Counted from the stretch's first letter, positions 25,619 through 35,192 are shown. The stretch: 64,000 nucleotides of DNA from Streptomyces sp. WAC05374 (GCF_004353505.1 NZ_SMNQ01000010.1:165736-229735), one strand, 5' to 3'. Notes: a model not told the origin generated them from the letters alone. Translations and numbers: made by a program.

Positions 25619-26764
25619 GTGGAACCGTCCTCCCAGGGATCGCCCCAGGGATCGCCTCAGGGATCGCCCCAGGGCTGGCCCCCGCCCCAGCAGTCACACC
25701 CCGCGGTGCCTCCGCCGTTCTACGGCGCGCCCGGAGCGCCGCAGCCCCCGGCCAACGTCAACGGGCTGGCCATCGCCGCACTCGTCACCGGCATCGTGTG
25801 CCTGCTCCCGCCGCTCGGCCTGGTCCTGGGCGCCGTCGCGCTCGGCCGGATCAGGAAGCGGGGCGAGCGCGGCACGGGTATGGCGGTCACCGGCATGATC
25901 CTCTCCCTGGTCAGCACGCTGCTGGTGGTGGCCGGTCTGACCACCGGGGCGTTCCGCGACTTCTACGACGGTATGCGGGACGCCGCGGACGAGGTCTCCC
26001 GTACCCGCTCGACCTTCGACCTGCGCAAGGGGCAGTGCTTCAACAGCCCCGGTGGCGCCATCGAGGCGGAGGCCGCCAACGTCACGATCGTCGACTGCGC
26101 CAAGCCGCACGACGGTGAGATAACCGGCAGCTTCAAGATCACCGAGTTCCGCAAGTGGCCCGGCGACAAGCCGATCGAACCGATCGCCGAGAGGCGCTGC
26201 GAGGCGCTGAACACGGCGTACGCGCTGGACACCTGGGCCGTTCCCGACACCGCGTGGCTGTACTACTACCAGCCGAGCAAGGAGAGCTGGGCGATCGGGG
26301 ACCGCTCGGTGACCTGCGCCTTCGCCGCCGAGAAGGGCAAGCTCACGGGGTCGGTGCGCACGGACGGGACGACCCTGGACCAGCACCAGCTCGCCTTCCT
26401 GCAGTCGCTCAACCCGATCGACGCGGCCCTCCTGGAGGAGCCCGAGGCCGATGTCGAGGAGGACCAGCCGGGCAACGTGGCGTGGGCGCAGACGGTCTCG
26501 GCGACCGTCACCGGGGCGGCCGCGAAGCTGAAGGCGCACCCGTGGCCGGCCGCCGCGGACAAGCCGGTGGCCGATCTGGTGGAGGACCTGGAGGCGGCCG
26601 GCGAGCACTGGGCGAAGATGGCCGCCGCCACGGACCCGGACACCTTCTGGGAGCACTACGAGCCCGCGTACGACGGTCTGCCCACCGACATGGGCCTGGA
26701 GGCGCGCGGCGCCCTGAAGCTGGACGTCACGCCGCCGCCGACGGAGGACGGCGGCACGTCCTGA
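25619..26764 (+). CDS. DUF4190 and septum-formation domain membrane protein
   Basis: The 381-residue protein begins with four in-phase QGSP-type repeats and a proline-rich cytoplasmic stretch, then a DUF4190 unit of two membrane helices (GLAIAALVTGIVCLLPPLGL and TGMAVTGMILSLVSTLLVVA, about 50-110). The extracellular part starts FDLRKGQCFN and has VDCAKPHDGEITGSF, the pattern of the actinobacterial septum-formation domain, with cysteines that could form disulfides. The GTG at 25619 follows an aggag site at 25602-25606. Function is unknown; a cell-envelope role is inferred. Confidence 0.8.
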   Translation: MEPSSQGSPQGSPQGSPQGWPPPQQSHPAVPPPFYGAPGAPQPPANVNGLAIAALVTGIVCLLPPLGLVLGAVALGRIRKRGERGTGMAVTGMILSLVSTLLVVAGLTTGAFRDFYDGMRDAADEVSRTRSTFDLRKGQCFNSPGGAIEAEAANVTIVDCAKPHDGEITGSFKITEFRKWPGDKPIEPIAERRCEALNTAYALDTWAVPDTAWLYYYQPSKESWAIGDRSVTCAFAAEKGKLTGSVRTDGTTLDQHQLAFLQSLNPIDAALLEEPEADVEEDQPGNVAWAQTVSATVTGAAAKLKAHPWPAAADKPVADLVEDLEAAGEHWAKMAAATDPDTFWEHYEPAYDGLPTDMGLEARGALKLDVTPPPTEDGGTS

Positions 26765-26920
26765 GCGGAGGGCCTCCGGCGCCGACCCGGGGGCCATGCC
26801 CACCTTGACCTGGTACTCAAACGGCGGTCATCACTTCGAGTGAAACTCTGGCCCATGCTTGCGGAGTGCAACCCACGGTTGCCAGGCTGTTGCTGTCTGT
26901 CAACCTGATGGGAGTGGCCC

Positions 26921-27673
26921 GTGACCTTCGGTGAGCAGCCCGCTTATCTGCGCGTTGCGAGCGATCTCCGGGAAAAGATCGTGAACGGCTCGCTCCCGCC
27001 CCACACCCGGCTCCCCTCGCAGGCGCGCATCCGGGAGGAGTACGGGGTCTCGGACACCGTGGCCCTGGAGGCCCGCAAGGTCCTGATGGCCGAGGGCCTC
27101 GTCGAGGGCCGCTCCGGCTCGGGGACGTACGTCCGCGAGCGGCCGGTGCCCCGCCGGATCGCCCGGTCCGGCTACGGGCTGACGAGCGGCGCCAACCCCT
27201 TCCGCCAGGAGCAGGCCGCCGACGGGGCGCGCGGCACCTGGGAGTCCAGCAGCGAGCAGGAGCCGGCGAGCGCCACGGTCGCCGAGCGGCTCGGCATCGC
27301 GCCGGGCGAGCGGGTCATGCGCACGCGATACGTGTTCCGGGACGCGGGGGAGCCGATGATGCTCTCCACCTCCTGGGAGCCGCTCGCCGTCACCGGGCGG
27401 ACGCCCGTGATGCTGCCCGAGGAGGGGCCGCTGGGCGGCTGCGGGGTGGTGGAGCGGATGGCCGCGATCGACGTCGTCGTGGACAACGTGGTGGAGGAGG
27501 TCGGTGCGCGGCCGGGCCTGGCGGAGGAGCTGCTCACGCTCGGGGGCGTCCCGGGGCATGTGGTGATGGTGGTGGAGCGCACCTACTACGCCTCGGGGCG
27601 GGCGGTCGAGACGGCCGATGTGGTGGTGCCGGCCGACCGGTACCGGATCGCCTATCACCTGCCGGTCCGGTGA
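26921..27673 (+). CDS. GntR/HutC family transcriptional regulator
   Basis: The 250-residue protein has an N-terminal winged helix (YLRVASDLREKIVNGSLPPH, LPSQARIREEYGVS, VLMAEGLVEGRSGSGTYV) and a C-terminal UTRA ligand-binding domain (RVMRTRYVFRDAGEPMMLS to VVPADRYRIAYHLPV). It would repress or activate genes in response to a small molecule that cannot be guessed here. The GTG follows a gggag site. No metabolic operon adjoins it and it ends at a strong terminator, so it probably acts on distant targets or itself. Confidence 0.92.
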   Translation: MTFGEQPAYLRVASDLREKIVNGSLPPHTRLPSQARIREEYGVSDTVALEARKVLMAEGLVEGRSGSGTYVRERPVPRRIARSGYGLTSGANPFRQEQAADGARGTWESSSEQEPASATVAERLGIAPGERVMRTRYVFRDAGEPMMLSTSWEPLAVTGRTPVMLPEEGPLGGCGVVERMAAIDVVVDNVVEEVGARPGLAEELLTLGGVPGHVVMVVERTYYASGRAVETADVVVPADRYRIAYHLPVR

Positions 27674-27726
27674 CCCGGGCTGCCGAGCGGGCGTATTGAC
27701 GGGCAATCAGATCGATGCGGTCCCGC

Positions 27727-27762
27727 GCAAGGGGGCGCACCCGGCCGGGTGCGCCCCCTTGC
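27727..27762. terminator. 17-bp terminator hairpin after the GntR gene
   Basis: A perfect 17-bp stem (27727-27743 with 27746-27762, left arm gcaagggggcgcacccg), almost without a loop. It is symmetric, so it could stop transcription in both directions. Confidence 0.85.
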
Positions 27763-27906
27763 CGCACCGGTTTCCTGGCCGGATGCGTACCTCTTTGTGA
27801 AAACACGTATCCGCTCAGTGAAGGTCAGGCGTAAGCTCAGGCATATGCGGAGTGCGGTTTCGTGGGGATGGTTAGAAGCGTGCAGGCCGGCGGAGGGTGA
27901 GGCGTG

Positions 27907-28086
27907 ATGAGTGAGAGCGGCGCGGTCCTTCCCTGGCTGGTGATCCGGCAGGACGACAACGGCAACCACTACCGGGTGGGCAGGTACGCGACCAGGGACG
28001 AGGCGCAGAAGATCGCCGACAGTCTCGATACGCGCGGCAACGAGCAGCTCTACTGGGTGGAGCACGTGGGTCAGCCCGCGAGCTGA
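27907..28086 (+). CDS. Small SPOR-like protein
   Basis: The 59-residue protein (LPWLVIRQDDNGNHYRVGRY, ATRDEAQKIADSLDTRG) has the strand-helix pattern of one SPOR repeat and matches the short SPOR domain-containing proteins of Streptomyces. SPOR domains bind denuded peptidoglycan, but this protein has no membrane segment or signal, so it may be cytosolic with another role. The ATG at 27907 is 9 nt after a ggaggg site at 27892-27897; a GTG at 27904 is directly before it. Confidence 0.75.
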   Translation: MSESGAVLPWLVIRQDDNGNHYRVGRYATRDEAQKIADSLDTRGNEQLYWVEHVGQPAS

Positions 28087-28117
28087 CCTCGGGCGAGGAC
28101 GCCGGTCCGGCGCGCGT

Positions 28118-28123
28118 TACGCT
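28118..28123 (+). promoter_or_regulatory. Candidate -10 element of a leaderless Nudix gene promoter
   Basis: TACGCT ends 7 nt before the ATG at 28131 and there is no ribosome binding site between them. Confidence 0.4.
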
Positions 28124-28130
28124 CCGGCGC

Positions 28131-28544
28131 ATGACAGATCGTGTGGTGGTGGCCGGGGCCGTCCTCGACGCGGGGCGGCTGCTGGCCGCACGCCGTAGCG
28201 CGCCTGTGGAACTGGCCGGGCGCTGGGAGCTGCCCGGCGGCAAGCTGGAGCCGGGTGAGACCGCGCGGCAGGCGCTCGTGCGCGAGCTGCGCGAGGAGCT
28301 GGGCGTGGAGGTGGAGCCGGGCGAGCGCATCCCCGGCGAGTGGCCGCTGGCGCCCGGTTACGTACTCCAGGTGTGGACCGCCCGGCTGGTGTCCGGTGAG
28401 CCGCGCCCCTTGGAGGATCACGACGATCTGCGCTGGCTGTTCCGCCACGAACTGGACACCGTCGACTGGCTGGATCAGGACCGTCCCGCCGTGGCCGAGG
28501 TGGCCCGCCTCCTCCCCACCGGCACGGCCACCGGCCCCGCCTGA
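28131..28544 (+). CDS. Nudix hydrolase, MutT-like
   Basis: The 137-residue protein carries a complete Nudix box: G37, E43, R51, E52, E55, E56 and G58 fit Gx5Ex7REUxEExGU. The preceding GRWELPGGKLEPGE and the small size suit MutT-type enzymes that hydrolyse oxidised or non-canonical (deoxy)nucleoside triphosphates and so clean the nucleotide pool. The ATG is preceded by a -10-like TACGCT and no ribosome site, suggesting a leaderless message. The substrate is inferred from similarity to small MutT proteins. Confidence 0.9.
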   Translation: MTDRVVVAGAVLDAGRLLAARRSAPVELAGRWELPGGKLEPGETARQALVRELREELGVEVEPGERIPGEWPLAPGYVLQVWTARLVSGEPRPLEDHDDLRWLFRHELDTVDWLDQDRPAVAEVARLLPTGTATGPA

Positions 28545-29004
28545 CACCGGGTCCGCCCTCCGGCTCTGTAGGGCACCGGGTTCACCCACGGCCCGCCCCG
28601 GCGCGGGGTGCGCGGCGAGGCAGCACCTCGGGCGGCCCGCCCGGTCGGGCCCGGCCCGGTCCGGGCCGGGGCCGGTCCGGACCGGGCCGGGCTCCGGGGC
28701 CAGGACGGCCCGTTCCCCGGGCGCCGGCCGGGACACCGGCCATGACGCCGATCGTTGCTCCAGTCGTGAACCCCGCGGTGACCCCTGCCGCGACCCTCGG
28801 CGTGCCCCCGGCCCCGGCGCGTTCCCGTCCATTCCCCGGGCCCGGCGTCCGGCTGTGACCGGAGGAGCGCGTGGTCACGGTGTACGCCGTTCGTGCCACG
28901 ATGCGCCCACCGTGGCGATAGCCCGTCCCCAATATCGGGTATGTGCTGATTAACCCACCGAAATTGGACGTGGGTCCTGCCGCTGGGTCTGGGAAGTGGT
29001 CGGC
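28545..29004. other. Intergenic stretch with a CCGG-rich hairpin
   Basis: No gene was found. A 12-bp inverted repeat (ggcccggtccgg 28653-28664 with ccggaccgggcc 28677-28688) in a CCGG-rich run probably terminates the Nudix transcript. The final 100 bp are less GC-rich and should hold the promoter of the anti-sigma-type kinase gene. Confidence 0.5.
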
Positions 29005-29424
29005 GTGATCGACACCGAAGGCGAGTGCGCCGAGTGGACCTTTCCTGCTGAGCTGGACACCGTACGCGCCGCCCGCCACGCGGTCCGCGACACGCTGCGC
29101 ACCTGGGGGCTGGACGCCACGATCGGCGATGTGACGGTGCTGCTGGTGAGCGAGCTGGTGACCAACTCGCTGCGGTACGCCTCCGGTCCCATCGGCGTCC
29201 GGCTGATCCGGCTCCACCCCGGCGAGGAGCCGTTTCCCGCCCAGCCCGCCCTGCTCGTGGAGGTCTCCGATCCGCTTCCGGACGCGCCCTTGGAACGGGC
29301 CGCTGGGCCGGACGACGAAGGCGGACGAGGGCTGCAATTGGTCGCCTGTTCCGCCCGCCGCTGGGGGACCCGAAAGGGCAGGTCGGGCAAGACCGTGTGG
29401 TTCGAGCTGGCCCTGCCTGGTTAG
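29005..29424 (+). CDS. RsbW-like ATP-binding anti-sigma regulatory protein
   Basis: The 139-residue protein is a stand-alone HATPase_c_2 domain: LLVSELVTNSLRYA is the N box, LVEVSDPLPD the G1 box and DEGGRGLQLV the G2 box, ending in GKTVWFELALP. Such proteins bind sigma factors or phosphorylate anti-sigma antagonists. The GTG at 29005 lies 8 nt after a gggaag site (28991-28996); a GTG at 28996 overlaps that site and is less likely. The next gene encodes a PP2C phosphatase that carries a very similar kinase domain at its own C-terminus, so the two look like parts of one partner-switch. Confidence 0.88.
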   Translation: MIDTEGECAEWTFPAELDTVRAARHAVRDTLRTWGLDATIGDVTVLLVSELVTNSLRYASGPIGVRLIRLHPGEEPFPAQPALLVEVSDPLPDAPLERAAGPDDEGGRGLQLVACSARRWGTRKGRSGKTVWFELALPG

Positions 29425-29572
29425 AAGAGTGAAGGGACAACGATCACCTGCGGGCTCGGCTCAAAACGAACGAGACCACCCTGTGATCGTGAACGTCGTG
29501 CCGCCGGGGGCCGTAGTGCTGAATACTGCGGGGATGGCCGGTCCGGTGCGGTGAGCTGGAGGGGACGGTCGC

Positions 29573-32113
29573 GTGAGCGAGATACCTGAGACGGCGAACA
29601 GCGTCATGTGGCAGAGCAGTCCGCCTGGCTCGATCTATGACTACATCAGAGTCGCCTCCTTCTCGATAGGCCCCGACGGGCTGGTCGACCAGTGGAGTCT
29701 GCGTGCCACCGACCTGTTCGGCCTCACCGCCGACGAGGTCAGGGGCAAGGACCCGGTCGAGGCCTTCATGCCGGCGGAACTGCGGCCGCGCGGTCACCGC
29801 AAGGTGTCCGAGATCCTCGACGGCAAGGAATGGACCGGCCTCGTCCCCTTCCGGATGCCGGGGGAGCGGCGGGCGCGCGGGCTCGCCGAGGTCTATGTGA
29901 TGCCGAGCGAGACCGAGAGCGGTGAGAAGGCGGCGCTCTGCATCGTCGTCGACGTCCGCGCCCTCCGGCGGATTGAGACGGATCTCGCCGCTTCAGAGGC
30001 CATTTTCGGCCAATCGCCCTTTGGCTTTCTGTTGTTCGGTACGGACCTGACGGTCAAGCGCGCCAACCAGCGTTTCGCGACCGTGTTCGGCGGCTCCGCC
30101 GACGACCACCGCGGCCGTACCGTCCACGACTACCTCACGCACGCCGAGGCCGAGCGGATGACCGCCGCGCTCAGGCGCGTACTGGAGACCGGCGACTCCG
30201 TCACCGACCTCCAGATCGCCGGCGTGGTGCCGGGCGGCACCGAGCGCCGTCACTGGTCGATCAACCTCTACCGGGTGCACAGCGGGTCGGGCCGGCCCGT
30301 CGGCGTCGCCGGGCTCGGCATAGACGTCACCCGACGCCAGATCGCCGCCCGCGAGGCCGCCAGCGCCCGCCGCAACCTGGCCCTCCTCAACGACGCCGGC
30401 GCCCGCATCGGCAACTCCCTCGACCTGGAGACCACCGCCCGCGAACTCCTCGACGTCGCCGTACCCGGCTTCTGCGACCTCGCCTCCGTGGACCTCCACC
30501 AAGGGCTGCTCACCGGCGACGAGGCACCACCGGGCCGGGCCGACGGCGCCAGCGCCGAACTGCGCCGGGTCGCCTTCGCCAGCGCCGTCTCCGACGCCCC
30601 GCTGGTGAACCCGGCCGCCACCGCCGGGTGCTGCGAGACCACCCCCATAGACGTCGGCGCCGTCCACCGCTACCCGTTCAACTCGCCCTGCGCGAGCGCC
30701 CTGCGCACGGGCCGGCCGCACACCCTGCCCGGTGCCGAGGGGAGTCTCGTGCAGTCCACCCTCGTCGTGCCGATGGTCGCTCACGACACCGTCGTCGGAC
30801 TCGTGCAGTTCTCCCGCACCAAGGGCAGCGAGCCCTTCGGCGAACGGGACCGGGCGCTCGCCGTCGAGCTGGCCGCCCGCGCCGCCGTCTGCATCGACAA
30901 CGCCCGCCTCTACCGCCGCGAGCACGAACGGGCCCTGATCCTCCAGCGCAGCCTCCTCCCGCCCGGCGACCCGGAGGCGGCCGGCCTGGACATCGCCTGC
31001 CGTTACCTGCCCGGCAACACCGCCACCGAGGTCGGCGGCGACTGGTTCGACGTCATCCAGTTGCCCGGCCACCGCACCGCCCTCGTCGTGGGCGACGTCA
31101 TGGGGCGGGGCCTGCGGGCCGCCGTCGCCATGGGGGAACTGCGCACCGCCGTACGCACCCTGGCCCAGCTCGACCTGGAACCGGCCGAGGTCCTCTCCCA
31201 CCTCGACGAGATCGCACGGGGCCTCGGCACCCCCACGGGCGGCGGACAGGCGTCCCGCGTCGCCACCAAGGAACACGGCCCGGAGCTGTCGGAGGTCTAC
31301 CTCGCGACCTGCCTCTACGCCGTGTACGACTCGGTCACCCGCCGCTGCACGTTCGCCAACGCCGGCCACCTGCCGCCGGTGCTCGTCGAGCCGGGCGAGG
31401 CGGCGCTGCTGCTGGACGTGCCGCCCGGGATGCCCCTGGGTGTCGGTGGCGAACCCTTCGAGGAGGTGGAGGTCGACCTCCCCGAGGGCGCGCTGCTCGC
31501 CCTCTACACCGACGGGCTCGTCGAATCACGCGACCACCCCCTCGACGAGGGCATGCAGGCCTTCCGCAGCGCGCTGACCGACGCGGGCCGGCCGCTGGAG
31601 GACGTCTGCGACCACGTCCTCAACACCCTCGACACCCGGCACGGCGAGGACGACATCGCGCTGCTGATGGCCCGTATCCAGGGACTGCCCGCCGAGGCCG
31701 TGGGCGACTGGCGGCTGCCCCGCGAGCCCCGCTCGGTGGGGCGCGCGCGAGAGCTCGCCCGCGCCCAGCTCATCGCCTGGGACCTCGAACCCCTCGTCGA
31801 CACGGTCGAACTCCTCGTGAGCGAGCTCGTCACCAACGCGCTCCGGTACGGCGAGGGCGAGATACGGCTGCGGCTGCTGCTCGACCGCACCCTCGTCTGC
31901 GAGGTGTGGGACGCGGGCCTCGTCCAGCCCCGGCGGCGCCGGGCCCGCGACACCGACGAGGGCGGCCGCGGCCTCCAGCTCGTCGGCCTGCTCAGCGCGG
32001 GCTGGGGCTCCCGCCGTACGCCCCGGGGCAAGACGGTCTGGTTCGAACTGGCCCTCCCGGACGGCGAGGCCACGACCGAGCCGACCGTCGACCAGCTCCT
32101 GAGCATGTTCTGA
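29573..32113 (+). CDS. PAS-GAF-PP2C phosphatase with C-terminal HATPase domain
   Basis: The 846-residue regulator has two PAS-like domains (about 25-130 and 140-265), a GAF domain (270-450), a SpoIIE-type PP2C phosphatase (CRYLPGNTATEVGGDWFDVI, GDVMGRGLRAAVAMG, ALYTDGLVESRD, about 465-700) and a C-terminal anti-sigma-type ATPase (ELLVSELVTNALRYGEGEIR, DEGGRGLQLVGLLSAGWG). It would sense a signal with PAS/GAF, dephosphorylate an anti-sigma antagonist and possibly also bind or phosphorylate partners. The GTG follows a ctggagggg site. The kinase domain closely resembles the separate protein encoded just upstream. Confidence 0.9.
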   Translation: MSEIPETANSVMWQSSPPGSIYDYIRVASFSIGPDGLVDQWSLRATDLFGLTADEVRGKDPVEAFMPAELRPRGHRKVSEILDGKEWTGLVPFRMPGERRARGLAEVYVMPSETESGEKAALCIVVDVRALRRIETDLAASEAIFGQSPFGFLLFGTDLTVKRANQRFATVFGGSADDHRGRTVHDYLTHAEAERMTAALRRVLETGDSVTDLQIAGVVPGGTERRHWSINLYRVHSGSGRPVGVAGLGIDVTRRQIAAREAASARRNLALLNDAGARIGNSLDLETTARELLDVAVPGFCDLASVDLHQGLLTGDEAPPGRADGASAELRRVAFASAVSDAPLVNPAATAGCCETTPIDVGAVHRYPFNSPCASALRTGRPHTLPGAEGSLVQSTLVVPMVAHDTVVGLVQFSRTKGSEPFGERDRALAVELAARAAVCIDNARLYRREHERALILQRSLLPPGDPEAAGLDIACRYLPGNTATEVGGDWFDVIQLPGHRTALVVGDVMGRGLRAAVAMGELRTAVRTLAQLDLEPAEVLSHLDEIARGLGTPTGGGQASRVATKEHGPELSEVYLATCLYAVYDSVTRRCTFANAGHLPPVLVEPGEAALLLDVPPGMPLGVGGEPFEEVEVDLPEGALLALYTDGLVESRDHPLDEGMQAFRSALTDAGRPLEDVCDHVLNTLDTRHGEDDIALLMARIQGLPAEAVGDWRLPREPRSVGRARELARAQLIAWDLEPLVDTVELLVSELVTNALRYGEGEIRLRLLLDRTLVCEVWDAGLVQPRRRRARDTDEGGRGLQLVGLLSAGWGSRRTPRGKTVWFELALPDGEATTEPTVDQLLSMF

Positions 32114-32184
32114 CGGAACCCCTCCAGGACCGGTGAGCAGGCCACCCGGTAGCGGTCCGGCCCACCGGTGCCGGACCGTGCGGG

Positions 32185-32898
32185 TCAGGCGGCCGCTTTG
32201 AGCGCTGCCAGGCGCGCTTCGATCTCCGCGCGGTCGCCGAGCCCCTCGAGCTGCTCGAACTGGGCGTCCAGCGAGGACGCGGCCAGTTCCTGCTTGCCCA
32301 GGGCCTTCGCCTCCTCGCGTCGTACCTTGTCCTCGAAGCGGCTCAGTTCGCTCGTCGGGTCCATCAGGTCGATGCTCCTGACCGCGTCCAGCATGCGGTT
32401 GTGAGCACGGGCGGACGTGGCGCGGGCCACCAGCTCGTCGCGCTTCGCCCGCAACTGGGTCAGCCTCCCCTTCATCTCCTCCAGTCCGGACCTGAGCTTC
32501 TCCACCACCTCCCGCTGGGAGGCGATGGTCGGCTCGGCCGCCCTCGCCTCCTTCTCCGACTGGAGCTGCCGGCCCAGGGCCACCTTCGCCAGGTTGTCGA
32601 ACTTGTCCGCGAGGGCGGGCCGGTCCGAGCCGCGCAGCTCGTCCGCCTTCCTGCTGGCCGCCCTCGCCTTCTCGCCCCACTCCCGGGCCGCGTCCACGTC
32701 CTCCTGGTGGTCCTGCTCCAGCAGGCGCAGATTCCCGATGGTGGCCGCCACCGCCTGCTCGGCCTCGGTGATGTGCGAGGAGTAGTCGCGGATGAGCTGG
32801 TCCAGCATCTCCTGCGGGTCCTCGGCCTGGTCCAGCACGGCGTTGACATTGGCCTTCGCGAGCTGGGCGACCCGCCCGAGGATGGTCTGCTTGGTCAT
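32185..32898 (-). CDS. pspA: PspA/IM30 family envelope stress protein
   Basis: The 237-residue protein is almost entirely helical and coiled-coil, starting MTKQTILGRVAQLAKANVNA and continuing ILDQAEDP-like PQEMLDQLIRDY, the N-terminal signature of PspA/IM30. Such proteins form membrane-bound ESCRT-III-like rods that protect the membrane under envelope stress. An acgtctcc stretch before the start on the reverse strand gives a ggagacg ribosome site. The next gene upstream on the same strand encodes a TPM-domain membrane protein, 41 bp away, a common actinobacterial pairing that suggests a shared operon. Confidence 0.9.
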   Translation of the reverse strand: MTKQTILGRVAQLAKANVNAVLDQAEDPQEMLDQLIRDYSSHITEAEQAVAATIGNLRLLEQDHQEDVDAAREWGEKARAASRKADELRGSDRPALADKFDNLAKVALGRQLQSEKEARAAEPTIASQREVVEKLRSGLEEMKGRLTQLRAKRDELVARATSARAHNRMLDAVRSIDLMDPTSELSRFEDKVRREEAKALGKQELAASSLDAQFEQLEGLGDRAEIEARLAALKAAA

Positions 32899-32939
32899 GG
32901 CACGTCTCCTTGTGCGTCCGATACGAGAAAGGGAGCGGG

Positions 32940-35081
32940 TCAGAACCGGCCGCCACCGCCCAGCCGCCCGCGAGTGCCCCCGCCACCGAAGCGGCCGGGC
33001 CCGCCGCCTCCGGCCGCACCCCCGCCCGACCCGCCACCGAAACCCCCGCCATGGCCCAGCCCTCCCCGTCCTCCGCCACCGAACAGTCCGCCGAGGAGGA
33101 TGCCGCCGAGCACCGCGCCACCCAGCCCGCCGCCACCTCCTACCTCTGATACACCGCCCGGCCCCATCGCGTTCCCGTACCCGCCCACGTCCTGCTCGGC
33201 CAGACTCCGCGCCTGCCGGGCGAGGACGTCCGCCCGCCGCGCCTCCGCCAGCGCGCCCCGCGCGTCACCCGGCCCGCCCGCCGGCCCGCCCTCCGTGCCC
33301 TCCGCCGCAAGCTCCCGCGCCCGCTCCAGCCGGCGGTGGGCCTCGGCCAGCCGGGTCCGGGCCTGGGCGCCCACCGCCCCGCGGTGCGTGGCGATGTAGT
33401 CCGCCGCTGCCTCGACGGCCGAACCAGCCGTGAGCATCACCCGGTCGAGGAGCGCGCGTGCCCGCCGGGCGCCCTGCTCGTGCTCCCGCGCGCCGGCCAG
33501 GGCCTCGTCCAGCGCGGCGTCCGCCTCCTCGACCCGCCGCAGCGCGTCGACCGGGTCGTACCGCCCGCTCTCCACCGCGCTCCGGACGTCCGCGACGACC
33601 GACTCCGCGCGGGCCGACCGGCCCCGCAGCCCGGCGGTCGGCACACCGTCCGCCGCGCCCTCCAGCAGACCGCCGGCGTCGGCCAGATCCGCCTCCGTGT
33701 CGGCGAGCGCGGTCGGCAGCCTGCCCGCCGCCTCCGCCAGTTCCCGCGCGCGCCGGTCCACGGCGGCGACGAGCCGGGCCGCCTGGTCGAGGGCGCCCTC
33801 CGCGGCCCGCACGTGCACCGCCGCCGTGGCGTTGTCGTCCCCCTCCACCGCCTCCCGCGCCCGCTCCAGGTTGGCCGAGACGAACAGGAGCCGGTCCCTG
33901 GCCCGACCGACACCGTCCGCCACTGGCGCTGCGGCCGACTCCGCGTACCGCTCGCGCAGCGCGACGAGCGTCGCCTCCGCCAGGTCCGCCCCGCCGCTCA
34001 CCTCACGCAACGCGGACTCCGCCGCCGCGAGGGCCTCCGGCGCCGTCCGCTCCAGGGACCGCAACCGGTCGAACGCCTCCGCCTCCGCGTCCAGGCGCCG
34101 GTCGGCCTCGCCGCAGCGCGCGACGATCTCCTCCAGCATCCGGCGGCGGGACGCCTCGTCCTCCGGGAACGCGTCGTCGAGCCGCTGACGCACCCGGAAC
34201 GCCGCGGTCAGCTCGCCCTTCGCGTACGCCAGCGCCTCGGCGAAGGGCTTCGCCGCCTCGTCCCCGAACTGCGCCACCGCGAAACCGAGTTCCTCCTCGC
34301 TGGTGCGTACGGCGTCGTCCGTGTCGACGAGCACCCGCTGGGCGCGGGCGTCGAGCTCGTCCACCGGGGTCTCGCCCGGCCGGGCGCCACCGGGCCCCCA
34401 GGGACCCCGCCCGCCGTGCGGCGTGGTGCGCGTCGAGGCCCGCCGGCGTCGCTTGGCAAAGGTGTACGCGGCGACCGCGCCGGCTCCCACGACCAGCACC
34501 ACCGGGAGCACCAGGTCACTGGCCGACGCGTCCCCGCCGCCCGGGTCCGCCGGACCCGGTGTGACGTCGGGAGTGGGCACCGGCCGCCCGGCCAGCACCG
34601 CCTCGTACCCCCGGGCGGCACCGATGGCCGCCCCCGCCCAGTCGTTCTGCCGCAGCGCCGGCTCGACGGCGGTCCGCGCGACCTCGTCGAGCTGTGTCTG
34701 AGTGAGGCCGGAGGCGGGATCGGCGGAGTACCCGTACCGGCGGTCGTGCGTCGCGACGGCCAGCAGTACGTCGTCGCCCCCGAGGCCGTTCCGCACCGCC
34801 GTGGCGTCCGCCCAGTCCCGCGGTGAGCGGCCCGAGAAGTCGCGCACGTAGACGACGAAGAGCTGCACGCGCCGTTCCTCGTAGAGCTCGTCGAGCGCCC
34901 GGCCGACCTCCCGCTCCCTGCCCTCCAGGGCCGCGACCGTGTCGGTGACCTGGCCCTGCCGGGACAGGTCGGCCGGGTCGTCGGCGTGCGCGGGGGAGTG
35001 GGCGGGCAGGAGCGGCCACCACCCCGCCACCAGCGCACCGAGCAGGGCGGCGAGGAAGGCCCGGGTGGCTCTCCGTGTCAC
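32940..35081 (-). CDS. TPM-domain membrane protein with coiled coils
   Basis: Read from the GTG at 35081, the 713-residue protein has a signal peptide (RRATRAFLAALLGALVAGWW), an extracytoplasmic TPM domain (QGQVTDTVAALEGREREVGR, DDVLLAVATHDRRYGYSADP), a membrane helix near 195-215 (LVLPVVLVVGAGAVAAYTFA), a basic stretch, about 400 residues of alanine- and arginine-rich coiled coil and a glycine-rich tail ending RGRLGGGGRF. TPM proteins are linked to envelope maintenance and photosystem repair in other phyla; here the PspA neighbour suggests envelope stress. A GTG at 35135 is an alternative start but would put 18 residues before the signal peptide. Confidence 0.85.
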   Translation of the reverse strand: MTRRATRAFLAALLGALVAGWWPLLPAHSPAHADDPADLSRQGQVTDTVAALEGREREVGRALDELYEERRVQLFVVYVRDFSGRSPRDWADATAVRNGLGGDDVLLAVATHDRRYGYSADPASGLTQTQLDEVARTAVEPALRQNDWAGAAIGAARGYEAVLAGRPVPTPDVTPGPADPGGGDASASDLVLPVVLVVGAGAVAAYTFAKRRRRASTRTTPHGGRGPWGPGGARPGETPVDELDARAQRVLVDTDDAVRTSEEELGFAVAQFGDEAAKPFAEALAYAKGELTAAFRVRQRLDDAFPEDEASRRRMLEEIVARCGEADRRLDAEAEAFDRLRSLERTAPEALAAAESALREVSGGADLAEATLVALRERYAESAAAPVADGVGRARDRLLFVSANLERAREAVEGDDNATAAVHVRAAEGALDQAARLVAAVDRRARELAEAAGRLPTALADTEADLADAGGLLEGAADGVPTAGLRGRSARAESVVADVRSAVESGRYDPVDALRRVEEADAALDEALAGAREHEQGARRARALLDRVMLTAGSAVEAAADYIATHRGAVGAQARTRLAEAHRRLERARELAAEGTEGGPAGGPGDARGALAEARRADVLARQARSLAEQDVGGYGNAMGPGGVSEVGGGGGLGGAVLGGILLGGLFGGGGRGGLGHGGGFGGGSGGGAAGGGGPGRFGGGGTRGRLGGGGRF

Positions 35082-35192
35082 ATTCGTGAGGCTATGTCGG
35101 TGTATGTACGTGCGCGACCCGGCATCGATCGTCACTGTCAGTGAGGGCCACTAGGGTGGAGATCGTTCGGACTTACTGACGGGGGGCGTGGG

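Noticed and set aside
25634..25676. Tandem 12-bp repeats gggatcgcccca as a possible mobile or regulatory repeat
   Set aside because: They lie in frame inside the start of the DUF4190 gene and simply encode QGSP repeats.
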